Source: Oegoconia quadripuncta
Lineage: Eukaryota > Arthropoda > Insecta > Lepidoptera > Autostichidae
Reading direction: 5' to 3'
Length of the DNA stretch: 64,000 nucleotides
Assembly: GCA_949316235.1 (NCBI GenBank)
Contig: OX438745.1
Coordinates: 7,755,001-7,819,000 of the forward strand
This document shows positions 10,562 to 21,690 of this stretch, piece by piece (within the stretch, counting starts at the first letter, position 1; every line of letters begins with the position of its first letter). The notes under the pieces are model-generated. The model was not told the origin of the DNA. It searched no databases and saw nothing but the letters and a program-made list of their open reading frames with translations. A program made the position numbers and the translations under genes.

Positions 10562-11256
10562 ATCCCATCAAAAACAATACTTGTCAAAAAAACCAAGTCT
10601 CGCAACTCAGTTGTTCTGCGGTAAAAAGTTGTGAGATCCATGTAATACCAAGTCGGTTGTTAATTTATTCAGTCTCTACTTAAGCGACTTTCTATCTTAA
10701 TACGTCCAGTCTCTAAGACCACGATCGTGGTCCATAACAATTGAAAATCAATTGTGTCTGGAATCTCCGTACTCGAAGCATTAAGTTGTTACGTAATAAT
10801 TAATAGCATCTTATAGTGACGCATATCAATATTAAAATTCTTTAATGTTTTATATAAATATATTGAGACTTGGCCATCGCCTGAAAAGACGTGTAAATTC
10901 AATCGCCTGAAAACACATGTAAATTCAATTATTTAGTGCGATGGCCAAGTCTCGATATATTTATATAAAACATTAAAGAATTTTAATATTGATATGCGTC
11001 ACTATAAGATGCTGTTAATTATTACGTAACAACTTAATGCTTCGAGTACGGAGATTCCAGACACAATTGATTTTCAATTGTTATGGACCACGATCGTGGT
11101 CTTAGAGACTGGACGTATTAAGATAGAAAGTCGCTTAAGTAGAGACTGAATAAATTAACAACCGACTTGGTATTACATGGATCTCACAACTTTTTACCGC
11201 AGAACAACTGAGTTGCGAGACTTGGTTTTTTTGACAAGTATTGTTTTTGATGGGAT
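10562..11256. repeat. Long near-perfect inverted repeat (319-bp arms)
   Basis: Left arm 10562-10880 and right arm 10938-11256 are reverse complements over 319 bp with only two mismatches on my base-by-base check (a t/c pair in the taata/taaca segment and one in the tattgag/tatcgag segment). The 57-bp spacer holds two copies of a 26-bp unit. Ends read atcccatc ... gatgggat. No clear target-site duplication. The arms contain no transposase and no match elsewhere in the window. Confidence 0.95.
10878..10929 (+). repeat. Two 26-bp tandem units in the hairpin loop
   Basis: Units 10878-10903 and 10904-10929, both starting cgcctgaaaa and ending gtaaattcaat, differ at two positions (ga/ca and cg/ca). 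The first three bases belong to the left arm. Confidence 0.85.
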
Positions 11257-11481
11257 ATATCTTACGTTGAAATAAATGCTTGGAGTTTGAAATTTTAAAA
11301 TTATGATCAATAGAAATTGAAAATTTAGAAAACCCCGATATATAAACAAACGGTTTAATATCATCTGGATAAACTAAACCAACAATGAAAGCTAAATAAC
11401 CTCGACACGGCTTAACTCATTTCCATCGGTTTATTCTTTTCGAAAAATATTGACTTGAAAGTTTGTATGGAATACAGTGAC

Positions 11482-11506
11482 AGATAGATAGATAGATAGA
11501 TAAAGC
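11482..11506 (+). repeat. (gata)n microsatellite
   Basis: About five gata units in a row, followed by aaagcctttatttgtttcc, which looks like the start of a reversed LINE tail. Confidence 0.8.
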
Positions 11507-11640
11507 CTTTATTTGTTTCCACTGCCGGATAAACCCTTTTAAGCATGTGCCAGTAGTGATGTAACATGAAAAAAAACCGTTCTTTTTTTCACAATGTCGA
11601 AAAACTCATGAAAAAAAAACTTGGTACCCTTGTTTAGTTT

Positions 11641-11665
11641 ACATTGAGCCACGGAGGCGGAGGCG
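11641..11665 (-). mobile_element. SINE-3 head fragment
   Basis: Only the head survives: ttgagccacggaggcgg with an extra aggcgg repeat. Confidence 0.5.
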
Positions 11666-12171
11666 GATTTATTCTAGACAAGTTTAAACGTAGCTATAAC
11701 AACTTGTATAACTAATCCGTAAATAGTCAAACTGCATTTCAGTCGCAAACTAATCATAATGGCGTTCGCCGGAAACATCTTGGCCTATGTCACTTTAACA
11801 TCGATTATTCAGGAAATGACTTAATAATGAACCAGAAAGGGTAACTGGGATACCTGTAAATAAGTAAGTAATTGCAGTTACTATTCTTAGGTTTGTTTAT
11901 ATTTTACTACCTAAGGTAGTAAAATTTCCCGAGCCTTTCGGATCAGTCCAATATGCTCTTGAAATATGGGATGGCGTAAAAATTTACGACAGGAACTGGT
12001 GTTCCCAAATGAGATCAGATCTTATGACATATTTCAGCGGATCTGGGTAGCAGAGTTAGATGATTGGAAAGTTTTGGAAGTACAGGTTTCACTTTGATAA
12101 AAGACAGTCTTCTATTATTACTACCATCAATTTCCCATGGATCAAAGCCAACTTTGTGGTAGTTTCGATAA

Positions 12172-12442
12172 TAAAATAAATAAATATTCTTAGACATACA
12201 CACAGCGCCATCTTGTTCCACAGTAAGCAACCATAGGCTTGTGTTGTGGATACCAGATGGTTGATATACTACATACATTTTTTTTTGTAAATAAATACTT
12301 ATTATAAATGAAAACATCCATAACTCGGGTACACATGTTCGTTTTCATCACACAAACATATGCCCCTAGCGAAATTCGAACCCGCAACCTTTTGGTATAG
12401 TGATCAGAGTTGCTAACCACTAGGTACACCAAACAGGTCGTC
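12172..12442 (-). mobile_element. SINE-1, near full length
   Basis: Same structure as 8085-8353, with head boundary at 12442, B-box region tgcggg-ttcgaatttcgct (one change from the usual) and an (aaat)n tail at 12172. Confidence 0.85.
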
Positions 12443-12570
12443 GATAATGGAGAATAAGATAACTGGTGCAAATACCGGCATATGAGATGAGGAATTATTT
12501 ATGAGAGTTTGCCAGACATCACCATACTTCTTTAGATTTAATTTCAGTAAATTGTCTATAAGCGGGATCT

Positions 12571-13090
12571 TCAGCCGCATTCGCTGGGAACCGCCGGGAA
12601 CGGCGTTAATATGCCAGTCTCAGTGGATATTATATTTTTGGTCCGTTTAGGGTGGAAACCCTTGGGCCGTGGGGACCAGGCGCTCATTGTGTTTTTTAAG
12701 ATATATCTGAGGGTCTGGTCGAAGTTACAAATGATCAGAAGGCTGGCATCTATTTCGCTCAGACGTAAAGTTTCGCTATTCAAAGAGGAGACGCATTTAT
12801 AGTAATTTTAATAAAAATGAAATAGCATCGTTAGCAATGAAAGTCCATCGTTTTAAATTTTCAAGAAAAGAGTAAAAGAGCATTATTTGTCTTTATGATT
12901 TTTATTTTTTTTATAAATTTTTTAAATGTTGTGTACACTATTTTCCGCCCAACCTAATAAACACTATGTATCTCTAAGGTTTGCTGGTAAAAAACTCTAT
13001 CGGAGTTAAGCTCGCCTTTGTAATTTTATATATAATGCATATTTTTGTAACAATTTTGTGTGCAATAAAGATATTAAGATAAGATAGCAA
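12571..13090 (+). repeat. Probable LINE 3' region
   Basis: Ends near 13060-13082 with gtgtgcaataaagatattaa and a gataagata tail, the form of a LINE 3' terminus. Frames of 63 to 70 residues are open on both strands at 12571-12802, the minus-strand one with SPRPKGFHPKRTK, but I cannot place them in a known ORF. Confidence 0.35.
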
Positions 13091-13595
13091 TAAATTATAG
13101 AACATTTTATTTTATTGCAGGTAACATAATGAAGACCACACAAACGACACTTGAACGATGTAGGTGAGTGACACATTTATGGTTTAGATAAATAATCATT
13201 AATAATGAATAATGCAATACATTTTATATGAAAACAGTATTCAAAGTCCAGACAATACCGCCCGGACTGGCCGTAAATAATAAATTATGACCCACATTTC
13301 TTATCTCCCCCTGACTCATCGTTCGCTGACCCACATTCAAAATTGGCTGATGGTTTATTGATAATGATAAACTGAGCTGAAGGTATTATTAAAATAACAG
13401 CGCAATGAACAGTATAATTAAATAATAAGGTTGTATGTAAATAATTATTTATGCAACAAAAATTTCAAATTTTCGAATTCCTACCTGCATGAACTTCCAA
13501 CAGAATTACAAAACTTTAAAAAAACTTACAAATGGCCGAATTTAGAAATTTCTTTTGAAATCGGTTAAAATGTTGTTATTAGATAAATAACATCA

Positions 13596-13754
13596 GTAAA
13601 TAAATAATAAATATCCTTGGACATACACATAGCACCATCTAATTCCACACTAATTATCTAGGCTTGTATTAGGGTATAGATATTTCATATACTAATCTTT
13701 TACAGATTTTCTTTTGTAATATAACAATATTATAAATGTAAACATCAATAATTC
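13596..13754 (-). mobile_element. SINE-1, head missing
   Basis: Tail and middle match SINE-1 (atatccttggacatacaca, ggcttgtatta, tataaatgtaaacatcaata), but the tRNA-like head is absent. Confidence 0.7.
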
Positions 13755-14319
13755 TTTTTTTTAAGTAATATTGTGACACAATTATTGTAAGACAATTTGG
13801 TTAATAAATAAAGTAATAAATCTAGCGGGGATAGCATGACTAGAGTACAATAACTCGGGATAGAAGCTTTGCGTCTCTCTTACTCGCTTTTTGCATGAAC
13901 GAGATAGAAGGTTTCTCTCTCGGAGCGCTGTAATTTAGAGTAACTAGGGGCAGGGGGCATGAGCTCCATATGACCTTGAAGAGACGAGTGATTATAGCTC
14001 TCAAAGGTCAGCAATTCGCAGCGATTCAGATCCGTGAGTGAAATGTCCCATTAACTCCAATGCTTTTCTATCCTTATAAAAATCGATTCCCATCGAGCTG
14101 AGGCGCGGTTTTGGCACAATGGCCTATCTATACGTTTTGGAACTCCCAACGAAAAACGATGGGTGTTATGTATTTTGATGGCATTGTGCCTTCCGGTGCC
14201 ATGGCAACCGAATTCGGCAACCAGTTGCATTAGAGGATTTTTTATTCTTTGTTGGCAACTAATTGCGATTGAGAGAAAGATATGTAGGTATCCTCTCATA
14301 TAGTGTGTATTTGTTGACC
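13755..14319. other. No gene seen
   Basis: Contains gcgtctctcttactcgc near 13870 and attaactccaatgcttttct near 14052, phrases I associate with lepidopteran repeats, but no second copy lies in this window. Confidence 0.35.
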
Positions 14320-14430
14320 AGTGTCCGTGCGTCGTTTGGAGGCTACACTGAAAACCAGCGTTGTAGCGAACGGCTACAACCTATGCTGAGTTGGAGACTG
14401 TTGACTCCACCTTGCGACACCGACAATTAG
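14320..14430 (+). mobile_element. CR1-like LINE 3'UTR fragment
   Basis: Shares cactgaaaaccagcg and the gtccgtgcgtc segment with 26820-26900, which is downstream of a recognisable CR1-like C-terminus. Confidence 0.5.
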
Positions 14431-14435
14431 ACAGT

Positions 14436-14741
14436 AAACACAATGATTGTTTGTGTCATGAAATTTCAGGTTCGATCTCCAGCAGGGTACATATTTAGTA
14501 CTCGGTTTGATTGGTGGTAGGGCATTTTGAATGTCCGCCTGGATAGCTAACACCATCTTATCTAAATCTGCCGCCAAACAGCAATTTTAATAGCATTGTT
14601 GTGTTCCAGTTGTTAGAGATAAGATAGCCAGTCCCCCAAATAAGATGGGGTTTCCGGGTCAGTACGATACCACCTACGGCCTCATCTCACTTAACTTCAG
14701 GTGTGATTGAGGTCAAGTGCTAAATCGTTGGGCATAACAAA
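14436..14741 (+). mobile_element. SINE-3 with degraded head
   Basis: B box ggttcgatctccagcagg and the full body are present; the A-box portion is replaced by unrelated sequence. The tail ends at gggcataac without a long poly-A. Confidence 0.75.
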
Positions 14742-14892
14742 AATTATTCAATGGAACTTGCTATGTAAACAAACCGCCATATTGAAATTGGGTCTCGATG
14801 ATGAATTTACTAGTGACGGGCAAGACTCTTACTTACTCCTTTACTTTTGTCAAACCATATCGAATAATAAGATATCGAAAGTAAAAAAACAA

Positions 14893-14952
14893 CCACCTTC
14901 GGCCTCATCTGCACTTAACATCAGGTGTGATGTGCATAAAAGAAAAAAAAGT
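14893..14952 (+). mobile_element. SINE-3 tail fragment
   Basis: Only the 3' part: accttcggcctcatctgc, a shortened gtgtgat and tgcataaaag plus an A-rich end. Confidence 0.6.
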
Positions 14953-15554
14953 AGGTACGAGAGAGATCTGAGATCGTCTTTTGTTTATATAGGAAGTTCC
15001 ATAGAATGACAATTTAATTGGCGATTGTTTTAGTCATATGTATTATAACACTTGTTTGTTGTTTAATAAATGAAAATAAAGAAATCCATTTCTTAATTTT
15101 CAATTTATGAAAAGAATGGTTTATACTTACTAGAGGTACTTTTGTCCCTTCTTAGTTTTCAAGGTTTCATCCGTGGATTCCATCGATCGGGTTAGATTGA
15201 AGTCGGCGGACACGTAGGAATCCTAATAGCGGGAATGCCGGTGAAACACGTCTTCGAATGTCCAATCTATATTATAGGTTATAGTATTCGATGATAGTGG
15301 TTCGTCTATAATTTATAATTGGCGAAATATGACTTCAATTTCAATAACAACACCGCGAGTAAAGTTTAATTGCTGTTTTTGACAGTGCAGTGAAAAAATA
15401 ATTAGCGTGTGAAAATTACTGACTGCTGGAATTTTAAAAATGCGAATTTTAATTCGACATAGGTATTCTCGAGTGGTTTCTGGCCCGTAACAAGAATTGA
15501 GCCAATCTATCCCTTCTCGTGAGTGTCGTTAAATATGGTTTAGGGACTTTGCAA

Positions 15555-15996
15555 CAAAAATATTCGATGCCGTGGAACGATGTGTCATAAGACTCATAGG
15601 TGATCATTCGATTACTACTAAATTGCAGAGCCTATAATACCGTCGTAAAGTCGCCCGTCTCTCAGTCTTTTATAGGATGCATTTCGGTGAGTGTGCGTTG
15701 GAATTACATCATAATCTTATTCCACCGTCGCCTTTCCATCTTCGGACTACTAGGCGTGGGGAGGGATTCCACCCGTATATAGTTAATTTACCGAACATTC
15801 GCACTAAGAACTTCGACTCTTCGACGATCAGCTATGGCACGGAACACCCTTCCAGCGTCAGTCTTTCCTGAATCGTACAACCTTAGGATCTTCAAAAGCA
15901 GACTGAATAAGTATTTACTAGATCGCGTGCCTCATCTTCGACCACATCGTCACTTTCCATCAGATGAGATTGTGGTCAAACACGTATCCAGTTTAA
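15555..15996 (+). pseudogene. LINE-A 3' ORF end and tail (Jockey/CR1-like)
   Basis: Plus-strand frame reads FDAVERCVIRLIGD, then after one stop VARLSVFYRMHFGECALELH, LIPPSPFHLRTTRR and FHP, the standard C-terminal region of a large group of lepidopteran LINEs. A frameshift near 15830 moves the reading frame to one with LPASVFPESYNLRIFKSRLN, and the 3' end reads gtcactttccatcag then tccagtttaacg and A-rich sequence. RT core missing, so a 5'-truncated, frameshifted copy. Other copies: 16110, 16645, 24450, 59960. Confidence 0.75.
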
Positions 15997-16109
15997 CGTG
16001 AAAGAATAAAAAAAACGAGTAACTGAATTCGCAACAATCCAATATTTTTATTTTTTTGCTTTTTGGTATACAAAATATAACCTTGTATATGTTTTGAAGA
16101 AAACTTTCC

Positions 16110-16170
16110 GTCCGTCACATTCCATCAGATGAAATTGTGGTAAAACGCGTATCCAGTTAATCATAAAAAT
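16110..16170 (+). mobile_element. LINE-A 3' tail, second copy
   Basis: Repeats the terminal cacattccatcagatg, attgtggtaaaacgcg and tatccagtta of LINE-A, about 120 bp beyond the first copy. Confidence 0.6.
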
Positions 16171-16644
16171 ATATTTATAAAAATATATTATATGAAAGTG
16201 CGAGGATATTATGCGCAAATAAAAATGTGGAAAAACGTGATCAATAAAATAATAAAAAAAAACAGTGAAAAACAAACTCACCTAGAGTGGGATAAGGGCA
16301 GGAAAATAATAATAATACTTAATAACTATGTTAGTAAAAGTAGTGCCAAGTTAAACAAGTCATAAGGACAGCCATTCAATCAGCACTTCCTCTCCCGCAC
16401 TAACCTCTGGCAGATACTTGTTTCTATCCAGTGACGCAGTATAGGGCGGTCTATTTTTTTTTGCTATTGTGGTAATTTGAATAGAGAAATCAGTGGACCA
16501 GTCCTATTATTAGACTTGCCCACACAGAATTGAATAGAAATAAATATATTCATCAAGTATATTGACCTCTCTCGAACATAGTATAGGCAAACTAACGCGT
16601 TATAAGTAGGTACTTTGTTAGTAGTAGGAATTTATGTCTATTTC

Positions 16645-16740
16645 TTCATTCATAATGCGAACAGCCAAGGCAAGGGAAGACTGACGCCAGAAGGGATGGC
16701 GTCAGTCTTTCCTGAATCCTACAACCTTGGGATCACATAC
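16645..16740 (+). mobile_element. LINE-A fragment with snap-back hairpin
   Basis: Matches LINE-A (gaacagccaaggca ... gtcagtctttcctgaatcc ... acaaccttgggatc), but the stretch normally between those parts is replaced by an inverted copy. The result is a hairpin at 16679-16707 with an 11-bp perfect stem (gactgacgcca/tggcgtcagtc) and a 7-nt loop. Confidence 0.7.
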
Positions 16741-16846
16741 TCGTATAATGTTATGTATTTCTGTCAATTTAATTTAAGAGGGTGGAGTTCTTTCCACGCT
16801 TTTCTACAGGAAGTGTTAATGTTATATATATATATATTATTACTGT

Positions 16847-16895
16847 AAGCCTATGTTCATCCGTGGACTTCCTGTGGCTGATATGATGATGATAA
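16847..16895 (+). mobile_element. RTE-like LINE extreme 3' end
   Basis: Reads taagcctatgttcatccgtg, gacttcctgtggctgat and (atg)n, the same terminus as 4137-4200. Confidence 0.5.
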
Positions 16896-16902
16896 CAATG
16901 CC

Positions 16903-17115
16903 TTCATGCATTGTCCATCTGGCCTGTTACCGACATCTCATCCAAATCTGCCGCCAAGCAGTGATGTTGATAGCATTGTTGAGTTCCGACAGTTTGTAAA
17001 TCAGTCCGCCAAACAAGTTGAGGGTTTCGGTGGAGCGAGGTTTCACCTTCGGCCTTATATTTATTTAACATCAGGCGTGATTGAGGTCAAGTGTTAGCAC
17101 TTGTGCATTAAAATA
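16903..17115 (+). mobile_element. SINE-3, 5'-truncated and diverged
   Basis: Recognisable by aaatctgccgccaagcagtg, tagcattgttgagttcc, accttcggcc and catcaggcgtgattgaggtc. Confidence 0.7.
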
Positions 17116-17436
17116 AATCGCTTTTAGATGTCGAACTAATTGATGAAACGTTAGCATCGCGTGTTGCGCGTGAACTAACATTGACGTAATAACCTCGCAT
17201 GCATTTGCCAATGCGACCGCGACGATGTGTGAACCCACGTTCGTTGTATCGTTTACATATTTGCCACATTTTGGTTTCACGTAGTGCATAACCTGCTAGT
17301 TTCGTACATCACCACTTAAATTGCACCACCAAAACCGACAAACTTAAATATGTGCAGTTACTCTAATGGTTCAATGTTTGTCTCATAATAATTCCTCACT
17401 GATTCACAATTTCATGATTTGCTTATTTATTCCTTT

Positions 17437-17520
17437 ACCAGCTGTTGCCTGATACTTTACTTACGTGGAACATTTAATCAAAATCGGTTTAGCAAAAAAA
17501 TTGCCTATATGTTACTCATA
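17437..17520 (+). mobile_element. RTE-type LINE tail fragment
   Basis: accagctgttgcctga, cgtggaacatttaatcaaaa and tcggtttagcaaaaaaattg match the tail family, which stops at gttactc. Confidence 0.5.
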
Positions 17521-18237
17521 CTGATTGAACTTGATACCTCGACAGGTATCTGAGTAAGAACGCCTTCAAAAGTTTGCAAGTGGTGATGTTAGGTAAGGAA
17601 CCCTCAAGCCACGTGTCCTATTCGTACTTGACCGTCGCTTTTCTTAGATTAATTTAAAATTTCAACTAGGTACATACAGTACATACATAACCTCATGAAC
17701 TACCAAACATTGAAAATTTAATGCTCGGAGCATTTTTTTTGTGACGATTTTCTGCAAATGCGTTGCGTAGCTTTGTTTTTTTTTTTCCTACAAACGGGTT
17801 GCTATGTTTTTCTTTTGTAAAATATTATGATTTTTAAATTACTTTATACAGTACACTAAAAAAGTTAAGGTCGCGAAAGAATATTCAAAGATTTCTTAAT
17901 TTGAACTCTGATTTCCTTTTCTGCATGCTAGTATCTTTGAATTCACAAACGGTATTTAGGTACTACTCATCTAATGTTTCCATCTTTCAGTATGAATACG
18001 TGAGTAGCAAGATGTGCGAGGCCTATATTCAGCACCAACTCTGTAGGTAGCCTTGGGATCTAAATAGTCCACACAGCATCTGAAAGAAAGTCATTTCCTG
18101 AATTGCCAGCGATTTCAATTTTTGTAATATGTCCTGCGGTTTATTTTTACTGTAGACATTTCATAGCAGATTCATATTAGGATTCATGTATGGGGCAATT
18201 ACACGTCACAGCGGCTTACAAATACTAGTCGCCTTTA

Positions 18238-18612
18238 ACCGCCTCCGTGGCTCAATGTAAACAACATTGAGTTTACGATTTGGAGGTCGCGTGTTCGATC
18301 CCCAGCGGGGTACATGTTTAAGTACTCGGTTTGGTTGGTGGTAGGGCATTTTAAATGTCCGCCTGGCTAGCTACCACCATCTTATCTAAATCTGCCGCCA
18401 AGCAGCAATGTTAATAGCATTGTTGTGTTCCGGTTGTCAGGGATAAGATAGCCAGTCTTCTAAATGTGTTGGGGTTTCCAGGTCAGTACGCTTCTACCTT
18501 CGACCTCATCTTCACGTAACATTGACGCAACTTATTGTGTGTGACGTAATTGAACTTAGGTGTGATTGAGTACAAGTACCAACCCGTTGTGCATAAAAAA
18601 AAAGAAAAAAAA
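18238..18612 (+). mobile_element. SINE-3, full length with small internal insertion
   Basis: Full head ccgcctccgtggctcaatgt and B box gttcgatccccagcgggg. About 35 extra bases (gacgcaacttattgtgtgtg and following) interrupt the segment that reads catcaggtgtgattg elsewhere. The tail is gcataaaaaaaaag. Confidence 0.85.
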
Positions 18613-18791
18613 GTCGTTTGGCTACTGCGTCCTTAATTTTTAAATTTTTTAATTTCCAATTATGATCAGAGATTTCTAGCGTAGGTTATTTTCTTAGACA
18701 CGGAGTGATGTTAATTACATTTAATCTCCCCCATGCAGTGAAAAGTTACGGGTGTTGTGTGTGGATGAGTTTGAGGGTGTAGTGTGCCTTA

Positions 18792-18931
18792 GGCCCGTAT
18801 TAATAAACCGTTCTCAAGATTGGCATGGCCTCAAGTTGGCGCTTGAGAATCTGTTGCATATTAAAATAGCATCAGAAAAAATGGTCTTGAGACTGAGACG
18901 CGATCTCAAGAACGATTTATTAATACGGGCC
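18792..18931. mobile_element. Foldback MITE, TTA target duplication (copy 1)
   Basis: Terminal inverted repeats begin GGCCCGTATTAATAAA and extend through cttgagat-like sequence. Flanked by TTA on both sides (18789-18791, 18932-18934). 140 bp, no coding content. A 3-bp TTA duplication plus GG-starting termini fit PIF/Harbinger-type MITEs (inference). Related copies at 42197, 59017 and 62647. Confidence 0.8.
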
Positions 18932-19074
18932 TTAATCCGGATGTATCTCAGTAATGCGTGCTCCGATTTGAGTGCAGTTTTTTATCTGAATGACTAATCT
19001 AAGGGACATGTTATTAGCTATGTGTGATGAAATTCGTTTAAACCATTTCGAAGAAGTTTTTTGGTGTATTATTA

Positions 19075-19290
19075 TGATGCCAGCGGTTAAGACGCGGTCT
19101 CCCAATTTGGGAGGTCCGGGTCCGATTCCCAAGCAGGCCATGTACCAATGAGCTTTTAAATTTAATTTAAAAATATTTATTGTGCCAAAATACATAGTGG
19201 GCCAGCGTGGTGGACTACAGCCCATACTCCCTCATATATGAGGGAAGGCCTATATCCCTGCAGTGGGATGTTTACGGGCTGATGATGATT
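19075..19290 (+). mobile_element. SINE with tRNA-like head and RTE-type tail
   Basis: tRNA-like head (agcggttaagacgcggtctc, then gggtccgattccc), followed by gtgggccagcgtggtggact and the tail ggcctatatccctgcagtgg, ending in tgatgatgat. A composite SINE common in form: tRNA head joined to a LINE terminus. One frame (18932-19225, minus) is its shadow. Confidence 0.65.
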
Positions 19291-19460
19291 TTACGAGGAT
19301 TTCTATTTTAAAGATTAAACTCGGGGATAGGTTCTTGACCATGTTTTGTGGAAATCGGTTAAGACGTCTCGAAGATGTTTAGCTTTTAACAAAGATGGTT
19401 TTATTTATCTGGATGATACTCGTAAAACCATCTGTTTTCTCCGGGGTTTTTCATAAAAAT
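19290..19460 (+). repeat. Family U interspersed repeat
   Basis: Contains attaaactcggggataggt, gaaatcggttaagacg, gatgtttagcttttaac and tttatttatctggatgat. Also at 26070-26340 and 39080-39205, with a reversed piece at 61680-61750. Class unknown. Confidence 0.5.
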
Positions 19461-19679
19461 ATTTTCATAAACTTTGCCTTGTTTGTAATTTTCTTTGATC
19501 AATGATCTCAGCGGTCAAAATCGACGTAGGATATTGTACACAATATCAACAGTTTCACGGTCTAATATTCCTTCGGTGAACTGCAGGAAACTCAAACGAT
19601 GCGTTGGTCAAACGTGCATTGGTCTTCAGTTCATTCGATGAGAATTAGAAAAGTGAAAAAAATCTATGGGATCTATTTA

Positions 19680-19830
19680 TTGGTACAATGGTTTTCGAAA
19701 ACATGTTCGGGACTCGGTCTGTAGATATCAAACAATTCGACCAGATTGTGCTGGCTGATTTCGCTCAAAGGCTTAGTTTAGCAATTCAACGAGGTGGTTA
19801 ATGCCGCTAGCGTTTTCAGTAAGTTAGACA
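19680..19830 (+). pseudogene. Retroelement C-terminal domain remnant (short)
   Basis: Frame reads MVFENMFGTRSVDIKQF ... DFAQRLSLAIQRG. A small frameshift after RG restores NAASVFS. The block QRxSLAIQRGNAAS is the same terminal motif as at 22828-23253. See that entry for the domain. Confidence 0.55.
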
Positions 19831-20051
19831 AAGTTTGTAGTAGGTATACTTAGATAATGATATGTGGATCAGAGCGGAACGAGACCAACGTGACTGTAAC
19901 AGCATACATCAGTGATGGGACACAGCGTCGTCTGCGCCTACCGAGCGTGGTGATTAGTCCAAATCCTCCCTGTAACCCGATACAAATCGCGCTAGGGGCA
20001 AGGCGTCGCGTCCAACAGTGGACTTATCTATATAGGCTGCTGATATGTGTT

Positions 20052-20165
20052 ATATAATAATAATAAATATTTCGGACACTTACACCAATCATCTAGTCCC
20101 AAACTAAGCAAAGCTTGTGCTATGGATACTAGATAACGGATAAACATACATAAATATTTATATAA
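20052..20165 (-). mobile_element. SINE-2 tail half
   Basis: Tail and middle only (atttcggacacttacaccaa, aagcaaagcttgtgc). A more diverged piece of the same type lies at 20209-20300. Confidence 0.65.
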
Positions 20166-20499
20166 TATATTGGTATTTGAATAGTTTTTGAATCCATGCC
20201 ATATAATAAGGAATAAATATTTTTTTTCAGACACTTACATACACCTTAATCTAATTGCAAACTAGGCTAAGCCTGTAGGTATATTCTGAGACAGATAAAC
20301 CTGAACAGGCCCGAAGAATACAAATTGTTTTTATTTTATGAATTCATTAACGTTTTTCGATAGGACTTTATTATATTGTTGAACTCAATAATTGCTGTAA
20401 TGAAATAAAAAAATATCCAAAACCGGTCATGATCTACTGAGTATACTACTGAGTCAACTGAGTAATACTGAGGTTTACGACAAAACAAGGAAAAACATA

Positions 20500-20745
20500 T
20501 CAACATCAACAGCCTTCCAAGTCCTCACTGTTGGGGCAAAGTCCCTCTCACTGGGAGAGGATATGGCCATACTCCACCACGAGGGCCCATTGCGGATTTG
20601 TAGACTGCCACCTGACAGTCAGTCTTTTTAAACCAGCGCCCCCTATAGGCCACTGGTTTGGTTTGTTGGTTTGGGTTCAATTGAAAACTGCCAGGACCGA
20701 TTATTTAACATGCCCTCCAAAGCACGGAAACAATAGTATAATATC
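20500..20745 (-). mobile_element. RTE-type SINE/LINE 3' segment
   Basis: Reverse of the common terminus: tcaacagccttccaagtcct, ttggggcaaagtccctctca, then a piece with gccctccaaagcacgg near 20710, which in plus sense also occurs at 52800-52850. The phrase with cacctgacagtcagtc recurs as gtctgtcaggtggccac at 39297 and 42430. Confidence 0.45.
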
Positions 20746-20769
20746 AATATGTTATATAAATATAAAATA

Positions 20770-20985
20770 CCACTAGTGGTAACCCATCCAAGGACTGACG
20801 CACCAGACATTGCTTAACTTTGCTAATCGAAAACGTATAGCGAATAGGACAGCGCCACGAATGCTTCTGGAAAATAATTATGTATTGTAATTAGACTGAA
20901 TGTCGTCGAGCGGCCTATGTCTATGCTTGCTTGCATGTATGTGTGTGTCACTAAATGAGTCAAATAAATGATTCTTATTCTTATC
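20770..20985 (+). mobile_element. CR1-like LINE 3'UTR
   Basis: Ends with aaatgattcttattctta, a short-repeat terminus like that at 27030-27055. No coding part remains. Confidence 0.45.
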
Positions 20986-21589
20986 ATCCGAATAGTCAGA
21001 AATTTATAATAGCCTTGTGTAATACTGGAGGTTGATATAATAAGATTACATATTGAATTGAGTTCTTTGAGCGCTTTCTAAAAATTTTTCACATTCACCG
21101 ATACTGTCGCTATGAGTACCACAAAAATATCAAGTTATATATTGGTAAATACTTTATTTTTGACTGTATTTTACCGCGTGTGATTTTTACACATTGGTTT
21201 TTATTATCTAACCTCGAGCGGTCGTGCTAAAAATAATATTTTCTGGAAGAATGCCTGCCGAATGATCGAGGTATGTTTATTTATGTTCACCAATATGTAC
21301 CGGCAAGCTTTACTGAAAGATGAATGCGGTTGATGTGACAAGTGATGACATGATAGCGGGTAGCCTTCCCGCAAGAGTATCTACAAGGCACAATTGGGGC
21401 GATGCGTGCCTTATTGGCCGACATGATAATCTTTGCGACTTTTGTTTCTCCAATTATACAACAATTTAAATATAAATCGAAAATTTAGAATACCTCCAAG
21501 GATCTGTCCAAAGGCAAATGTCATACAGAAAATCAAGCCAATTGTGTAAAAAGCTGAATTTTCTTAATTTTAAAATTGATTTATTTCGC

Positions 21590-21690
21590 GTTACAAAACC
21601 ACAGTCACACAAGGACACGCAGACAGATCAAGGTATAATAATAATAAACTCATAATACTTTCCTTTTTGGGTCGGGGGTTAAAAGCAAAT
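21590..21690 (+). repeat. TE tail with ggtcgggggttaaaa
   Basis: The terminal phrase ttttgggtcgggggttaaaa recurs as ttttgcgtcgggggtcaaaa at 31009-31028. Both follow text about a cacag...acagac segment. Confidence 0.4.

Noticed and set aside
10562..11256. Pair of long terminal repeats
   Set aside because: The arms are inverted, not direct, and only 57 bp lie between them.
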